A stretch of DNA of 64,000 nt from Bryobacteraceae bacterium (GTDB taxonomy: Bacteria; Acidobacteriota; Terriglobia; Bryobacterales; Bryobacteraceae). The notes below the pieces were generated by a model, which was not told the origin of the DNA, did no database searches, and saw only the letters and a program-made list of their open reading frames with translations. The stretch spans positions 1,240,001 to 1,304,000 of the forward strand of contig JAWKHH010000004.1 of the NCBI GenBank assembly GCA_041394945.1, written 5' to 3'. How positions within the stretch are numbered: the first letter of the stretch is position 1; each line of letters starts with the position of its first letter. Below are positions 49,103 through 57,967 of the stretch, piece by piece. The position numbers and the translations under genes were made by a program.

Positions 49103-51445
49103 CTACGGCTTGAGCGGTTCCGGCCCGTTGGAAAAATATTGCTGCGCCTTCACGATCCACCAGTAGCCATCGGAGGGTGGATCGCCAACGCTCGAAGTAC
49201 TTGCGCCCACGCCGGCGCCGAAAAGCATCAGGCGGACACCGGCGTCGGCGGCGTCTTTCATGTGTCCGCGCCAGTTGACTACGCCTTCGCCCGCGGTGAC
49301 GCCTTCGTCCCCGGAGCCGTCCGCGGCGAAGTACTCGCCGCGCGGCCCGGTAGCCTCGAAGCGGTCCCCGAAGAAGAACGTCGCCGCCGAGTCTTCGAAC
49401 GAGCGGTGCGTGTTTCCCAGCGCCTGGAACCGGCCGGAAGGGTCGTAGGGATTCTTCGCCAGCGTCGCGTTGATCCGTCCCACCGGCAGTTGCCACAACA
49501 CAACGGGCAATTCCGCGGTCTCGAAAATCGAGCGAACGAACCAAAGATAGTTGTGCCAATGGCCGGCGTTCCAGAACCAGATGGACTTGGCCGGATCGTC
49601 CCCCGCGCCCGGTTCGGCGCCGGCGTCGAGCCCGTATTTATCGATAGATACGAACCCCGCGCCATGGGTTGCGATGCCTGCCTCGAGGTAGTAGCGCGTG
49701 ATTGCCGCCGCTTCGAGCACGATCGCCTGGCGGCCGGCTTCGATTCCCACTTCGTCCGTCTTGCGGATGATTCCGCGCCCTGGAATCGACGTCGTGTACC
49801 CGCCCGGCGGCGACGCCCACAGGTTCATCTGCCAACCGAAGTAGACGTTGGGAGCGTGCTTGGAAATGACATAGTTGATGGCCTCGACCAGGCCGCGGAC
49901 ACTATCGGGAAACACCGGATCGTCGTCGCCCAGCACACCGCTGCGGTAGACGCCGGCGGTGGCCGCTGGGATCTCAGCCGCCGGCCTGGCCGCGTTCTGC
50001 GCCAGGTAGCCCAGGAAGTCGGGCTCCAGGATCACCCCCACCATGTCGTCGGGGGACTCCCGGCGCACGATGTCGAGAAATAGCCGGAGGTTGGCGAAGT
50101 ACGCCGTCATGTAGTCGAGGCTTTGGGCGTGTTCAAGGTCCCGCTCATAGCTCTCGGCGCCGTCGGGGATGTTGTAGAAGACGAAGAAAGGAATCATCCC
50201 CCGCGCGCGGCTGTTGCGGATGAAGTTCGCCGCCCGGCTTCCGGGCCCGTTGCCCCACGTGTCCCAACCGTTCACCGGGCCGCCGTTGAGATAGATATAC
50301 CGCGCGTCTACCCGCTTGTTTCGCGGCCCCGGCTCGATCGCCGTCCAGAAGGCGAGATGGTCGGCCGTGTCTTCGCTCACCGACCCAAGCGCCACATAGG
50401 GCGGAAGTCGAGTGGCTTCGTCCTCGCTTTTGTCGACCCGAACGCCCACGGCTCTCGACGCGCCGGTGGTGAGGTCGTCGATCCGGACGAAGGCGCGGCC
50501 TGGCTCCAAGGCGTCCACCGTCAATATGTCCTGCGCAACGATGGCCCGGGCGACGGCGGGGTTGCTCGAGACGGCCCGGTAGACCGCTCCGGCAGCGGAA
50601 CTCGAAAGCCGGTACGCGCGCGGCCCTGGCGTCAACACCCACTGAGTGACCGGCAGGCCATCCTGGTCGCCCTCCACCGCGATCGGCGGCCGCGGTATCT
50701 GAGCCGCGAACTTCGCCACCGTCACGGTGCATTCCCCGCCATTCAGGGTGCATGCCCCAACTCGCACGGTTTCGAGATTGCCCGAGCCGGTAAAGCCGAT
50801 CACCACCGACGAGCGTGGCGCTATCGCCTCGGTAACCGCATCGGCCGTGAACTCGTGGACGGCATCTTCCAAGCGGTGCTGGGCTCCCCATGCCGAGTCA
50901 ATCCCGGCATCGAGACCAAGCCGCAGCGTCCAGCGTCGTATCTCCTGCGCGGCGCTCAGATTCGTGATCGTGGCGGTGGCCGAGTAGCCCCCCGCCCACC
51001 GGCCCGTCTCGCGGATCGCCACCGCGGCCGTCGCCCCGGAAACAGACTGCTCGCCCCCCGGCGTCACGGCGCCGCCTGCCGATACGCGGACGTTCGAGGG
51101 ACCATCGCCGACCTCTCCCGGCGAGCCGGTGAACCCGAAGGACACGCTTGCGCCTATCTCGATGGCGTCGTTCCAGCCGGCCGAGGCGATCCGGTATCGC
51201 GTACCGGTTCGTTCAACGACGCGCGCGTCCCAGATGCTGTCGATTCGCCGCGAGAAATCAAACTCCAGCACCCATCCGCGCACCGGTACGGACCCGCCGT
51301 TCAACAGCGTCACCTGCCCATTGAAGCCGGTGCCCCAGTCCGACGTGGTCCTGTAGGACAACGTCACTCCAGGGTCTTGAGCTGCGGCGGGTCCGGCCAT
51401 GGCGAGCGCCAAACCAAGCGTGTAGACACACGAGATGCGAGTCAC
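49103..51445 (-). CDS. CBM2-bearing putative glycoside hydrolase
   Basis: 780 aa from GTG 51445, with a signal peptide (about aa 1-23). Two family 2 carbohydrate-binding-like modules (about aa 27-115: VTLSYRTTSDWGTGFNGQVTLLN; about aa 140-230: GGYSATATITNLSAAQEIRRWTL) and a bacterial Ig-like stretch (about aa 270-350) precede a large C-terminal domain (about aa 355-780). That domain looks like a TIM barrel (PFFVFYNIPDG, VGVILEPDFLGYL, YFGWQMNLWA, FVSIDKYGLDAG, VVLWQLPVGR). I cannot assign a GH family; Glu and Asp in these strand ends are candidate catalytic residues. It diverges from the polysaccharide operon across 204 nt. Confidence 0.72.
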   Translation of the reverse strand: MTRISCVYTLGLALAMAGPAAAQDPGVTLSYRTTSDWGTGFNGQVTLLNGGSVPVRGWVLEFDFSRRIDSIWDARVVERTGTRYRIASAGWNDAIEIGASVSFGFTGSPGEVGDGPSNVRVSAGGAVTPGGEQSVSGATAAVAIRETGRWAGGYSATATITNLSAAQEIRRWTLRLGLDAGIDSAWGAQHRLEDAVHEFTADAVTEAIAPRSSVVIGFTGSGNLETVRVGACTLNGGECTVTVAKFAAQIPRPPIAVEGDQDGLPVTQWVLTPGPRAYRLSSSAAGAVYRAVSSNPAVARAIVAQDILTVDALEPGRAFVRIDDLTTGASRAVGVRVDKSEDEATRLPPYVALGSVSEDTADHLAFWTAIEPGPRNKRVDARYIYLNGGPVNGWDTWGNGPGSRAANFIRNSRARGMIPFFVFYNIPDGAESYERDLEHAQSLDYMTAYFANLRLFLDIVRRESPDDMVGVILEPDFLGYLAQNAARPAAEIPAATAGVYRSGVLGDDDPVFPDSVRGLVEAINYVISKHAPNVYFGWQMNLWASPPGGYTTSIPGRGIIRKTDEVGIEAGRQAIVLEAAAITRYYLEAGIATHGAGFVSIDKYGLDAGAEPGAGDDPAKSIWFWNAGHWHNYLWFVRSIFETAELPVVLWQLPVGRINATLAKNPYDPSGRFQALGNTHRSFEDSAATFFFGDRFEATGPRGEYFAADGSGDEGVTAGEGVVNWRGHMKDAADAGVRLMLFGAGVGASTSSVGDPPSDGYWWIVKAQQYFSNGPEPLKP

Positions 51446-51649
51446 GTCCCTTACCCATCGGCATCGCCAGGGATGCGCATTAGGCCCCAGTTGAGGTCGT
51501 ACATTCGCCCCATTTCACAATCCATTCACAACAGCGAACTAAGGTTCTGGTCCTAAGAGACCGATTACACGTCTGTCGTACAGAAGTCTGCTGTGTTCTC
51601 CGACGACGGGGACATAGGTATTGAGCGCACACGAGTTGCCGCACAACGT
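51446..51649. promoter_or_regulatory. Divergent control region between the hydrolase and the polysaccharide operon
   Basis: 204 nt, less GC-rich than the flanks. It holds three spaced CATTC/CATTTC units (51502-51528, roughly 10-12 bp apart) and a perfect 5-bp inverted repeat TCTGT-CGT-ACAGA (51572-51584), a possible operator. No clear -35/-10 pair is seen. Confidence 0.35.
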
Positions 51650-53392
51650 ATGAAACTGACTGGATTCGAGCCTTTCGATACCAGCACCGGAGGTCTGGGC
51701 TGTCCCGGCGCCTATGTCGCTTGTGGCTTGCCATCGGCCGGAAAGACGAGCTTTGCGCTCAGTTTCCTCTATCGCGGCCTGATGGCCGGGGAAACCGTGG
51801 CGCTCGTGACCGACCAGGCGCCGCCCCGGATTCTCGACAAAGCACGCCAGTTGGGTTTTCACTTCAACGACTTCGTCGCATCCAAACAACTGATGATCTT
51901 CGAGTATCCGGACCAGGTAGCCTCGGCCGTGGCCAAGCTCGAGGACCACTCGCGGATCGTCGAGGAGTTTCACGGACTACTCGGCAACCGGCGCGTGGAA
52001 CGCGTGGCATTCGATCCGATCAACCCTCTTCTCGGCCTGGACCCTTCGCCGCAGGCGCGTGAAAGCCGGTTCGGCTCCGTGATTTCCTGTTTCGGGCGTC
52101 TTCGCGCGTGCATCTTCTATGTTGTCGAGGATCCGTCAGGCGCCGCGGCCGCCCCCGCACAGTCACTCCACGGTGTTCTGGCGTTTCACCTTGCCGGAAA
52201 GAAGCGCCGCCATCTCGCCGCCGACCTCTTCGCGCCGGCGCGGACCTCGCATCTGTTCGCTTTCGAGATTCGCGAAGGTGCTGGGCTGCGCGGCATCGCC
52301 GAGGAGCACGAGGAATCCGAACCGATCGTCGAACGTCCGGTCGAGGCGATCCGCCTGTCGCCTCCGCCCGCTCGGTCAGCTTTCAACACGGACGATTTTG
52401 GGGACCTCAATGAACCGGACCGTCCCGCCACCCCGACGTTGAACGAACTCCGAGCGGCCGTTTCCCCACCCGCGCCGGCGTACGCGCCTCCACCGGCGCC
52501 GGTCCCGCTGAACCCGTCCGGTGGAAACGGTCCGCGGATCCTTCTCGTGGAAGCCGACACTTCGCGCCGAGTCATGCTGCGCGCCCAGTTGGAGCGCAAC
52601 TTCGTGGTGATAGAGGCATCCGGGGTTCACGACACGCTCACGTTGGCCGCGATGGGCCGTCCCGACGCGATCCTGCTCGCGCTCGACATGCCGGGGGTCA
52701 GCGGTGTGGAACTGGCCCGCTCGCTTCGCGAGAAGGGGCACAATGTGCTGCTGGTGGGACTGGGGGACCGGCGTCAACTGAGCGAGCGGTTGAGTGCGCT
52801 GGCCGCCGGCATCGACCTCTGCTTTTCCTACTCCGCAGACCCGCGCGTGCTGCGGCTAACCCTGCTCAACCTCATGCAACGGCTTGGCCGGACGCCGGCA
52901 AGAGACCTGAACCTGGAGGTCGCGCGCATCGCGAGGAAGCCCGAGGAGGAGGTCCAGCGGTGCACGCAGGATATCTCGAAGTTCAGCGGCCGCATCGCGC
53001 GTGAGACGCTCTATTCCCGGGAGAACGGTCTCCCTTTTGTCCTGCTGGCTTTCCGGCTGCCGCAAGTGCCGGAGGCAATCGAACAATTCGCCGCGCTGGC
53101 GGCGAGCCAAACTTCGGTGTCGGATCTCGTGTACGCGGGCCCGAGCGGCGTGGCGTGTCTGCTGGCCGAAACGGCTTCGCCACAAGGATTCCTGACGCGC
53201 CTGTGGGAGCAATGGAAGGGCGGCTTCTCTCCGACGGTGGAAGAGCTGCGTTTCGCCAACCAGGACGCCTTCCTGCAGCGGGCCCGGGAATTCGTCGTCA
53301 CGCGGGCGGGATCCACGCAAGATCGGAAACCGATGGCCCTGGCAGCCGGGGCCGCGTTCGGTGGCTGGAAGATCGCGGGAGGAGACCGATGA
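51650..53392 (+). CDS. KaiC-like ATPase - receiver - degenerate GGDEF protein (BcsE-like order)
   Basis: 580 aa from ATG 51650, which begins the KaiC fold exactly; a GTG at 51593 would add 19 residues. Domain 1 (aa 1-210) is RecA/KaiC-like with intact Walker A GLPSAGKT (26-33) and a Walker B-like RVAFDP (118-123). A Pro-rich linker follows. Domain 2 (about 296-410) is a receiver with Asp346 in LALDMPG. Domain 3 (about 447-550) resembles a diguanylate cyclase but GGDEF reads GPSGV (497-501) and the I-site Arg is absent. The same domain order is known in BcsE, the c-di-GMP-sensing cellulose accessory protein. It overlaps the exporter gene by 4 nt. Confidence 0.75.
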   Translation: MKLTGFEPFDTSTGGLGCPGAYVACGLPSAGKTSFALSFLYRGLMAGETVALVTDQAPPRILDKARQLGFHFNDFVASKQLMIFEYPDQVASAVAKLEDHSRIVEEFHGLLGNRRVERVAFDPINPLLGLDPSPQARESRFGSVISCFGRLRACIFYVVEDPSGAAAAPAQSLHGVLAFHLAGKKRRHLAADLFAPARTSHLFAFEIREGAGLRGIAEEHEESEPIVERPVEAIRLSPPPARSAFNTDDFGDLNEPDRPATPTLNELRAAVSPPAPAYAPPPAPVPLNPSGGNGPRILLVEADTSRRVMLRAQLERNFVVIEASGVHDTLTLAAMGRPDAILLALDMPGVSGVELARSLREKGHNVLLVGLGDRRQLSERLSALAAGIDLCFSYSADPRVLRLTLLNLMQRLGRTPARDLNLEVARIARKPEEEVQRCTQDISKFSGRIARETLYSRENGLPFVLLAFRLPQVPEAIEQFAALAASQTSVSDLVYAGPSGVACLLAETASPQGFLTRLWEQWKGGFSPTVEELRFANQDAFLQRAREFVVTRAGSTQDRKPMALAAGAAFGGWKIAGGDR

Positions 53393-56300
53393 CCACGCGT
53401 GCAATCGCCGTATTGTTCGCATTGCTGGCCGGCGCGGCCGGGGCAGCCGCGGCCGAATCGGCGGGCGAACTGTCAATACGCGGACTGGAGCTGTACCGGC
53501 GGGGGAACTGCTCCGAAGCCAAACCCGTATTTGAGAAGGTTCTGAAGCTGCAGCCCAGAAACACGGCCGTGCAGAAATTGCTCGAGTCCTGCAATGCCGG
53601 CACGAAGAAACGAACCCGAGCGCGGCGCTCCGCCGCAGACGCCGCCGCGCCGAGCGTGAAGGCTCCGGGCCAACTCGTGAACCGTGACGACGGCAAGCCG
53701 TCGCCCTCCACGCGGCCCGCGCCACGAGCGAAGGCGCCTCCGGTAGCGCCACCCGTTCCGGACGTGGCTGAGCCACTGACTGAGCGCCAAATCGCCGGAG
53801 CGCGGCTGTTCGAGGCCGAGCGGGCGATCAAGGAAAAGAACATCGCCGAAGCGGAGCGGATCCTGGCGGAGCTGGTGGCCGACAAGCCGGAGTTGCAGAT
53901 CCCCCGCGTACGCCTGGCTGAAATCTACAGCCAGACCAAGCGGTTCGAACTGGCCGCCGCGCAATACGGGGCCGTCGCTGAGCTGCCGGGCGCCGATGCA
54001 TCGGCGCGCCTGCGCCAGGCGCAGAATCTCTCCTGGGCAAAAAAGCTGGACGACTCCGCCTCCAGCTACCGGCAGTATCTGGAGGCGGAACCGCGCGATC
54101 CCGCTGCTCGCGTGGGGCTTGCGAACGTCCTGTTCTGGGGCAACCGGCTGAGAGACGCGGCGACGGCCTACGGCGCCTACCTGGAACTCGAGCCGGGCGA
54201 CTACGAGGCGCGCATCAACTATGCGCGCGCACTGCTGTGGTCGGGCTCCTTCGCCAAGGCGCTTACTGAGTTTCAGAAGTTAAAGACGGCTGCGAAACCG
54301 CCGGACGCCGCCAGCATCGACTTGGCAATCGCCCAATGTTACGAGCAACTGGACCAGCCCGAACGCGCCCTCGCCACGCTTGAGACCCTCTCCGAGAAGG
54401 CGCCCGGGAACACCGACGCCGTGGCCGCACGGGACCGCCTTCTGCCGTTCGTGCTGCTGCGAAACGCCTACAAGCTCCAGGAGCGCGGCGAGTACAAAGC
54501 CGCGATTCAGGCTTTTGAGGAGTATCGAAAGAACAATCCGGATTCCCGCGAGGTGCTGCTGCAAATCGCTCGTCTCCACACCTGGGCCAATGAAACGCCG
54601 GACGCCATCCGGACCTATCGCGAGTACCTGGCCGACAGGCCTGACGACGCCGATGCCCGGCGCGAACTGGCCCGCCTCCAGATCACGTTGCCGGACTTCG
54701 AAGGCGCCCGCGAATCGTTCGGGGCGATCGTGGCCGCCGGCAACGGCACCGCCGAGGACTACGCCGGCCTCGTGAACTCGCACCTCTGGGAAGGGCACTA
54801 CGACGCCGCTCGGCCGTTTCTCGAGCGGCTCATCGAGATCGACCCGAATCACGACGCGGCCCGCAACGCCCGCCGCGTGATCTCGGAGAAGAGCCGCATT
54901 GAGGAGCTCGAAACGGCGCGCCTGCTAGCCGCGACCGGCAAGTTCTCCGACGCCTTGGAGGCCTACCGAACCTATACGCGAGGCTTCGGCGCGGACCGCG
55001 AGGTGGAACTTGCCATGGCCCGGCTCCTGGCTTGGGACAACCAGTCCGGAAAAGCCGTGCAAGCCTATCACGAATACCTGCACCGCTATCCGGACGACGT
55101 ACCGGTGCGGTTGGAAATGGCCGACCTCGAGCGCTGGAACGGCAAGTCCGACGCGGCGACGCGGGAGTATCGGGACGTACTCGACCGGCAGCCGAAGAAC
55201 GCCCAGGCGGTATTCGGCCTCGCACAGATCGCCGACCAGGGCGGCGACGACCGCTTCTCGGTTTACCGCGCGTATCAGAATGTGCTGGCTTTCGAGCCCG
55301 GCAACCGGACGGCGCGAGGCCGGATGACCGAGATCGCTCCGCAGATCTCGCCGTCGGTGGACTTCCGGCAGTCGACGTTTCGCGATTCGGATCAGTTCAA
55401 CCGGAGCGTGAGCACCATCGAGGCGGCGATCCCGTTCCGCGGCGGACTGCGTCTTTCGTCCTTGCTCCGCTACGGTTACTTCAACCAGTTCCGCGAGGTG
55501 GGGGGAAGGCTGTGCGGTTCCGGCGCGGCATCGGGTCCGGTGGATCCGGCGGCGGCTGGCCTCTCGGAAACGATCTGCGAAAGCCGGGGCAATCTGCGCG
55601 GCATCGGCGGCGGCGTAGGCCTCGAAGTGGAACCGAACCAATCGATTCTGTTCCGAGCCGAGTTTAGCGCGATGCAAATGAGCGCACCGGCGCGCAATCC
55701 GGCGGGCTGGCGGCTGGGCTCCTGGAACCCGATGGCGTCGGCTGAACTGGTGCTGCGCCCGGGCGGCGGAAAGCGTGTGGTGCTGGCGTTCCGCCACCGC
55801 GACGCGGTCTACGACGTGAACACCATCTCCAGCCTCTACGCGGGCATCACTGGCGATACCCTCGAAGCAAGCTTCGAGATGCCTGTGTCGGAACGCTGGA
55901 ACTTCTGGATTTCGGGCGGCGCGGCCCGCTTCTCCGGCAGCCGCGACACGTTGTTCTCGAACAACCTGCAGCGGCGGATCACGGCCCGCGCCAACTACAA
56001 CGTCACGGATTGGATCACCGCCGGATACTACGTACGAGCGAGCAACTTCACCCGGTTTTCCCCGCTCTACTTCAGCCCTGAGTTCTACGGCACCACCGGC
56101 ATGAGCTGGACGTGGGACAAGCCGCTCGGGCCGGGCGTGCGCTTTCTCGGGGATGTGGAGATCGGCTACGGCCGGATCAATCGCTATGACACGGGCGGCG
56201 TGAACAACCTCGAATTGTCGATCTACCCCGCGATTGCCTGGGATGTCCGGCCGGACCTCACGCTGCGGCTCGGGTATCGGTTTGGCCGCGGGCGTAGTTC

Positions 56301-56409
56301 CGCGTTCGGATCACCGGTGTATTCGACGGGCATGCTGGACCTCAGTCTTGGAACGTACTTCACGCCGGCCACGCCGCGGCCCAACTTGAATCGAATCGAG
56401 ATTCGCTGA
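53389..56409 (+). CDS. TPR/beta-barrel polysaccharide exporter (PgaA/BcsC-like)
   Basis: 1006 aa from ATG 53389 (GGGAGGAG upstream; ATGA overlap). A signal peptide (about aa 1-24) and one short helical unit precede a basic Ala/Pro linker. TPR-like repeats follow (about aa 130-660, for example AREILxLQP-type units such as EPRDPAARVGLANVLFWGNRLRDAATAYGAYLELEP). The C-terminal ~330 residues are beta-rich and end in an outer-membrane barrel pattern (LRLGYRFGRG, LDLSLGTYFTP). This is the architecture of PgaA and BcsC, which guide polysaccharide through the periplasm and outer membrane. Confidence 0.85.
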   Translation: MTTRAIAVLFALLAGAAGAAAAESAGELSIRGLELYRRGNCSEAKPVFEKVLKLQPRNTAVQKLLESCNAGTKKRTRARRSAADAAAPSVKAPGQLVNRDDGKPSPSTRPAPRAKAPPVAPPVPDVAEPLTERQIAGARLFEAERAIKEKNIAEAERILAELVADKPELQIPRVRLAEIYSQTKRFELAAAQYGAVAELPGADASARLRQAQNLSWAKKLDDSASSYRQYLEAEPRDPAARVGLANVLFWGNRLRDAATAYGAYLELEPGDYEARINYARALLWSGSFAKALTEFQKLKTAAKPPDAASIDLAIAQCYEQLDQPERALATLETLSEKAPGNTDAVAARDRLLPFVLLRNAYKLQERGEYKAAIQAFEEYRKNNPDSREVLLQIARLHTWANETPDAIRTYREYLADRPDDADARRELARLQITLPDFEGARESFGAIVAAGNGTAEDYAGLVNSHLWEGHYDAARPFLERLIEIDPNHDAARNARRVISEKSRIEELETARLLAATGKFSDALEAYRTYTRGFGADREVELAMARLLAWDNQSGKAVQAYHEYLHRYPDDVPVRLEMADLERWNGKSDAATREYRDVLDRQPKNAQAVFGLAQIADQGGDDRFSVYRAYQNVLAFEPGNRTARGRMTEIAPQISPSVDFRQSTFRDSDQFNRSVSTIEAAIPFRGGLRLSSLLRYGYFNQFREVGGRLCGSGAASGPVDPAAAGLSETICESRGNLRGIGGGVGLEVEPNQSILFRAEFSAMQMSAPARNPAGWRLGSWNPMASAELVLRPGGGKRVVLAFRHRDAVYDVNTISSLYAGITGDTLEASFEMPVSERWNFWISGGAARFSGSRDTLFSNNLQRRITARANYNVTDWITAGYYVRASNFTRFSPLYFSPEFYGTTGMSWTWDKPLGPGVRFLGDVEIGYGRINRYDTGGVNNLELSIYPAIAWDVRPDLTLRLGYRFGRGRSSAFGSPVYSTGMLDLSLGTYFTPATPRPNLNRIEIR

Positions 56410-56415
56410 CGACGC

Positions 56416-57729
56416 ATGCTTCGCAAAGCGCTCCAGATCGCTTCCATCGCCGGCGGGTTGATTCTGATTATCGGCCTGGTAGTGGCGTTCTACTTCGACG
56501 TCTACGTCTCACGCCTGATGGTGACCGACGTATTCCTGCGCGCCTCGAGCGTGATCGTATTCGGTTTCCTGGTGACGATGCTGATCCGCTACTGGATCCT
56601 GCTGGCGCTGGCGACGCTGTATCAGCTCGAGAACCCCCCGCTCGACGGCGAACTGGCTCACTACCCGCTGGTCACGATGATCCTGCCGGCGCACAATGAA
56701 GGCCCCGTGATCGAAGCGTCCATTCGCGGCGCGATGAACATGGACTACCCGAACTTCGAGGTGATCGTGGTGGACGACGGATCCACCGACGACACCTTCG
56801 AGCGCGCCTCGAGCCTGGTGCCGGACTACGACGGGCGCCTCCGCGCGATCACCCAGTCCAACGGCGGGAAGTCGAAGGCGCTGAATAATGGCATCGCCGC
56901 CGCCCGGGGCGAATTCGTGCTCTGCACCGATGCCGACTCGCGGCTGGAGCCGCAGACGCTCAAGGAAGCCATCAAGCACTTCTCCGATCCGGAGGTGTGC
57001 GCCGTGGCGGGCAACGTCAAGATCGCCAACCGGCTGAACATCCTTACCCGGCTCCAGTCGCTCGAGTACATCGAAGGGCTGAACCTCGTCCGCGCGGCGC
57101 AGGCGTTCCTCAAGAAGATCACCGTGATCCCCGGGCCATCCGGTGTGTTCCGCAAGCAGGTGATCCTCGATATCGGCGGGTACCTGAGCGACACCTTCGC
57201 CGAGGACTGCGACCTTACGTTGCGCCTGATGCTCGCCGGCAAGCGGATCAAGTACGAGAGCCGCTGCGTGGCATGGACCGAAGCCCCGGAACAGGTGGCG
57301 GCGCTCTTCAAGCAGCGCTATCGCTGGGGCCGCGGGATTCTCCAGGCGATCCTCAAACATCGCAACGCGCTGTGGCAGCCGTTCCGCGATCCACTCGGGT
57401 GGCTGATGCTGTGGAACATGCTCTTCGAAAGCGTCGCGATGGTGGCGATGGACTTCTGCGGCATTCTTCTTTTTCTCCTGATGGCGCTCGGAGGCGGCGT
57501 ATCGTCGCTGGTGTTCCTGTGGTGGCTCGAGCTGACGTTGCTCGACGTGCTGGCGGCCCTGTTCTGCCTCACCCAGGAGAAGGAGGACCTCCACTTGGTG
57601 GCCTACGCGGTTCTGTACCGATTGTTCTTTATTCCGTTCGTCGACGCGATGCGCTTCTTTGCGTCGATCGATGAGCTGTTCAACGTTCGCATGGGCTGGT
57701 TCACACAGCAGCGCATGGGAAGGATCTGA
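56416..57729 (+). CDS. Processive GT2 polysaccharide synthase (PgaC-like)
   Basis: 437 aa inner-membrane glycosyltransferase. Two N-terminal helices (about aa 11-35 and 45-70) lead to a GT2 domain with VVDDGSTDDT, the DXD of CTDADS, the acceptor-site ED of FAEDCDLTL, and QRYRWGRG (QxxRW), the signature of processive enzymes such as PgaC, BcsA and hyaluronan synthase. About three helices follow (aa 325-410). There is no PilZ domain, and the length matches PgaC (about 440 aa) rather than BcsA. The sugar donor cannot be read from sequence. It starts 6 nt after the exporter gene. Confidence 0.9.
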   Translation: MLRKALQIASIAGGLILIIGLVVAFYFDVYVSRLMVTDVFLRASSVIVFGFLVTMLIRYWILLALATLYQLENPPLDGELAHYPLVTMILPAHNEGPVIEASIRGAMNMDYPNFEVIVVDDGSTDDTFERASSLVPDYDGRLRAITQSNGGKSKALNNGIAAARGEFVLCTDADSRLEPQTLKEAIKHFSDPEVCAVAGNVKIANRLNILTRLQSLEYIEGLNLVRAAQAFLKKITVIPGPSGVFRKQVILDIGGYLSDTFAEDCDLTLRLMLAGKRIKYESRCVAWTEAPEQVAALFKQRYRWGRGILQAILKHRNALWQPFRDPLGWLMLWNMLFESVAMVAMDFCGILLFLLMALGGGVSSLVFLWWLELTLLDVLAALFCLTQEKEDLHLVAYAVLYRLFFIPFVDAMRFFASIDELFNVRMGWFTQQRMGRI

Positions 57730-57732
57730 AAC

Positions 57733-57960
57733 ATGGACATAGAACTTTATTCCTTACTTGCCTTGGCGATTCTACTTACAAGTGTGGGGACCGTGCTTTT
57801 TGCCTTGTTCACTTACGTCATGTTTCGGATCCGCGAGACGCGCAAACTGAAGAAAACCGCGGCGCACGCTGCCGCCTCTCCCGCCCCGGATCCCGCGCCA
57901 ACGCCGGCCCCGCCGGCGCCGCAGCCGCAGTTTTTCAAACCGTACGAGCCGAGTGTGTAA
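57733..57960 (+). CDS. Small single-helix membrane protein (PgaD-position)
   Basis: 75 aa. One transmembrane helix (about aa 5-30, YSLLALAILLTSVGTVLFALFTYVMF) is followed by a basic segment and a Pro/Ala-rich tail (about aa 45-70). It lies 3 nt after the GT2 synthase and 7 nt before the next gene. PgaD, the small essential partner of PgaC, occupies this position in pga operons, but PgaD is longer with two helices and no sequence similarity is evident. The analogy rests on context only. Confidence 0.65.
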   Translation: MDIELYSLLALAILLTSVGTVLFALFTYVMFRIRETRKLKKTAAHAAASPAPDPAPTPAPPAPQPQFFKPYEPSV

Positions 57961-57967
57961 CTGACGA

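Noticed and set aside
51572..51584. TCTGT-CGT-ACAGA as a LexA-type SOS box
   Set aside because: It lacks the CTGT-N8-ACAG spacing and no SOS gene is nearby; kept only as a possible unspecified operator.
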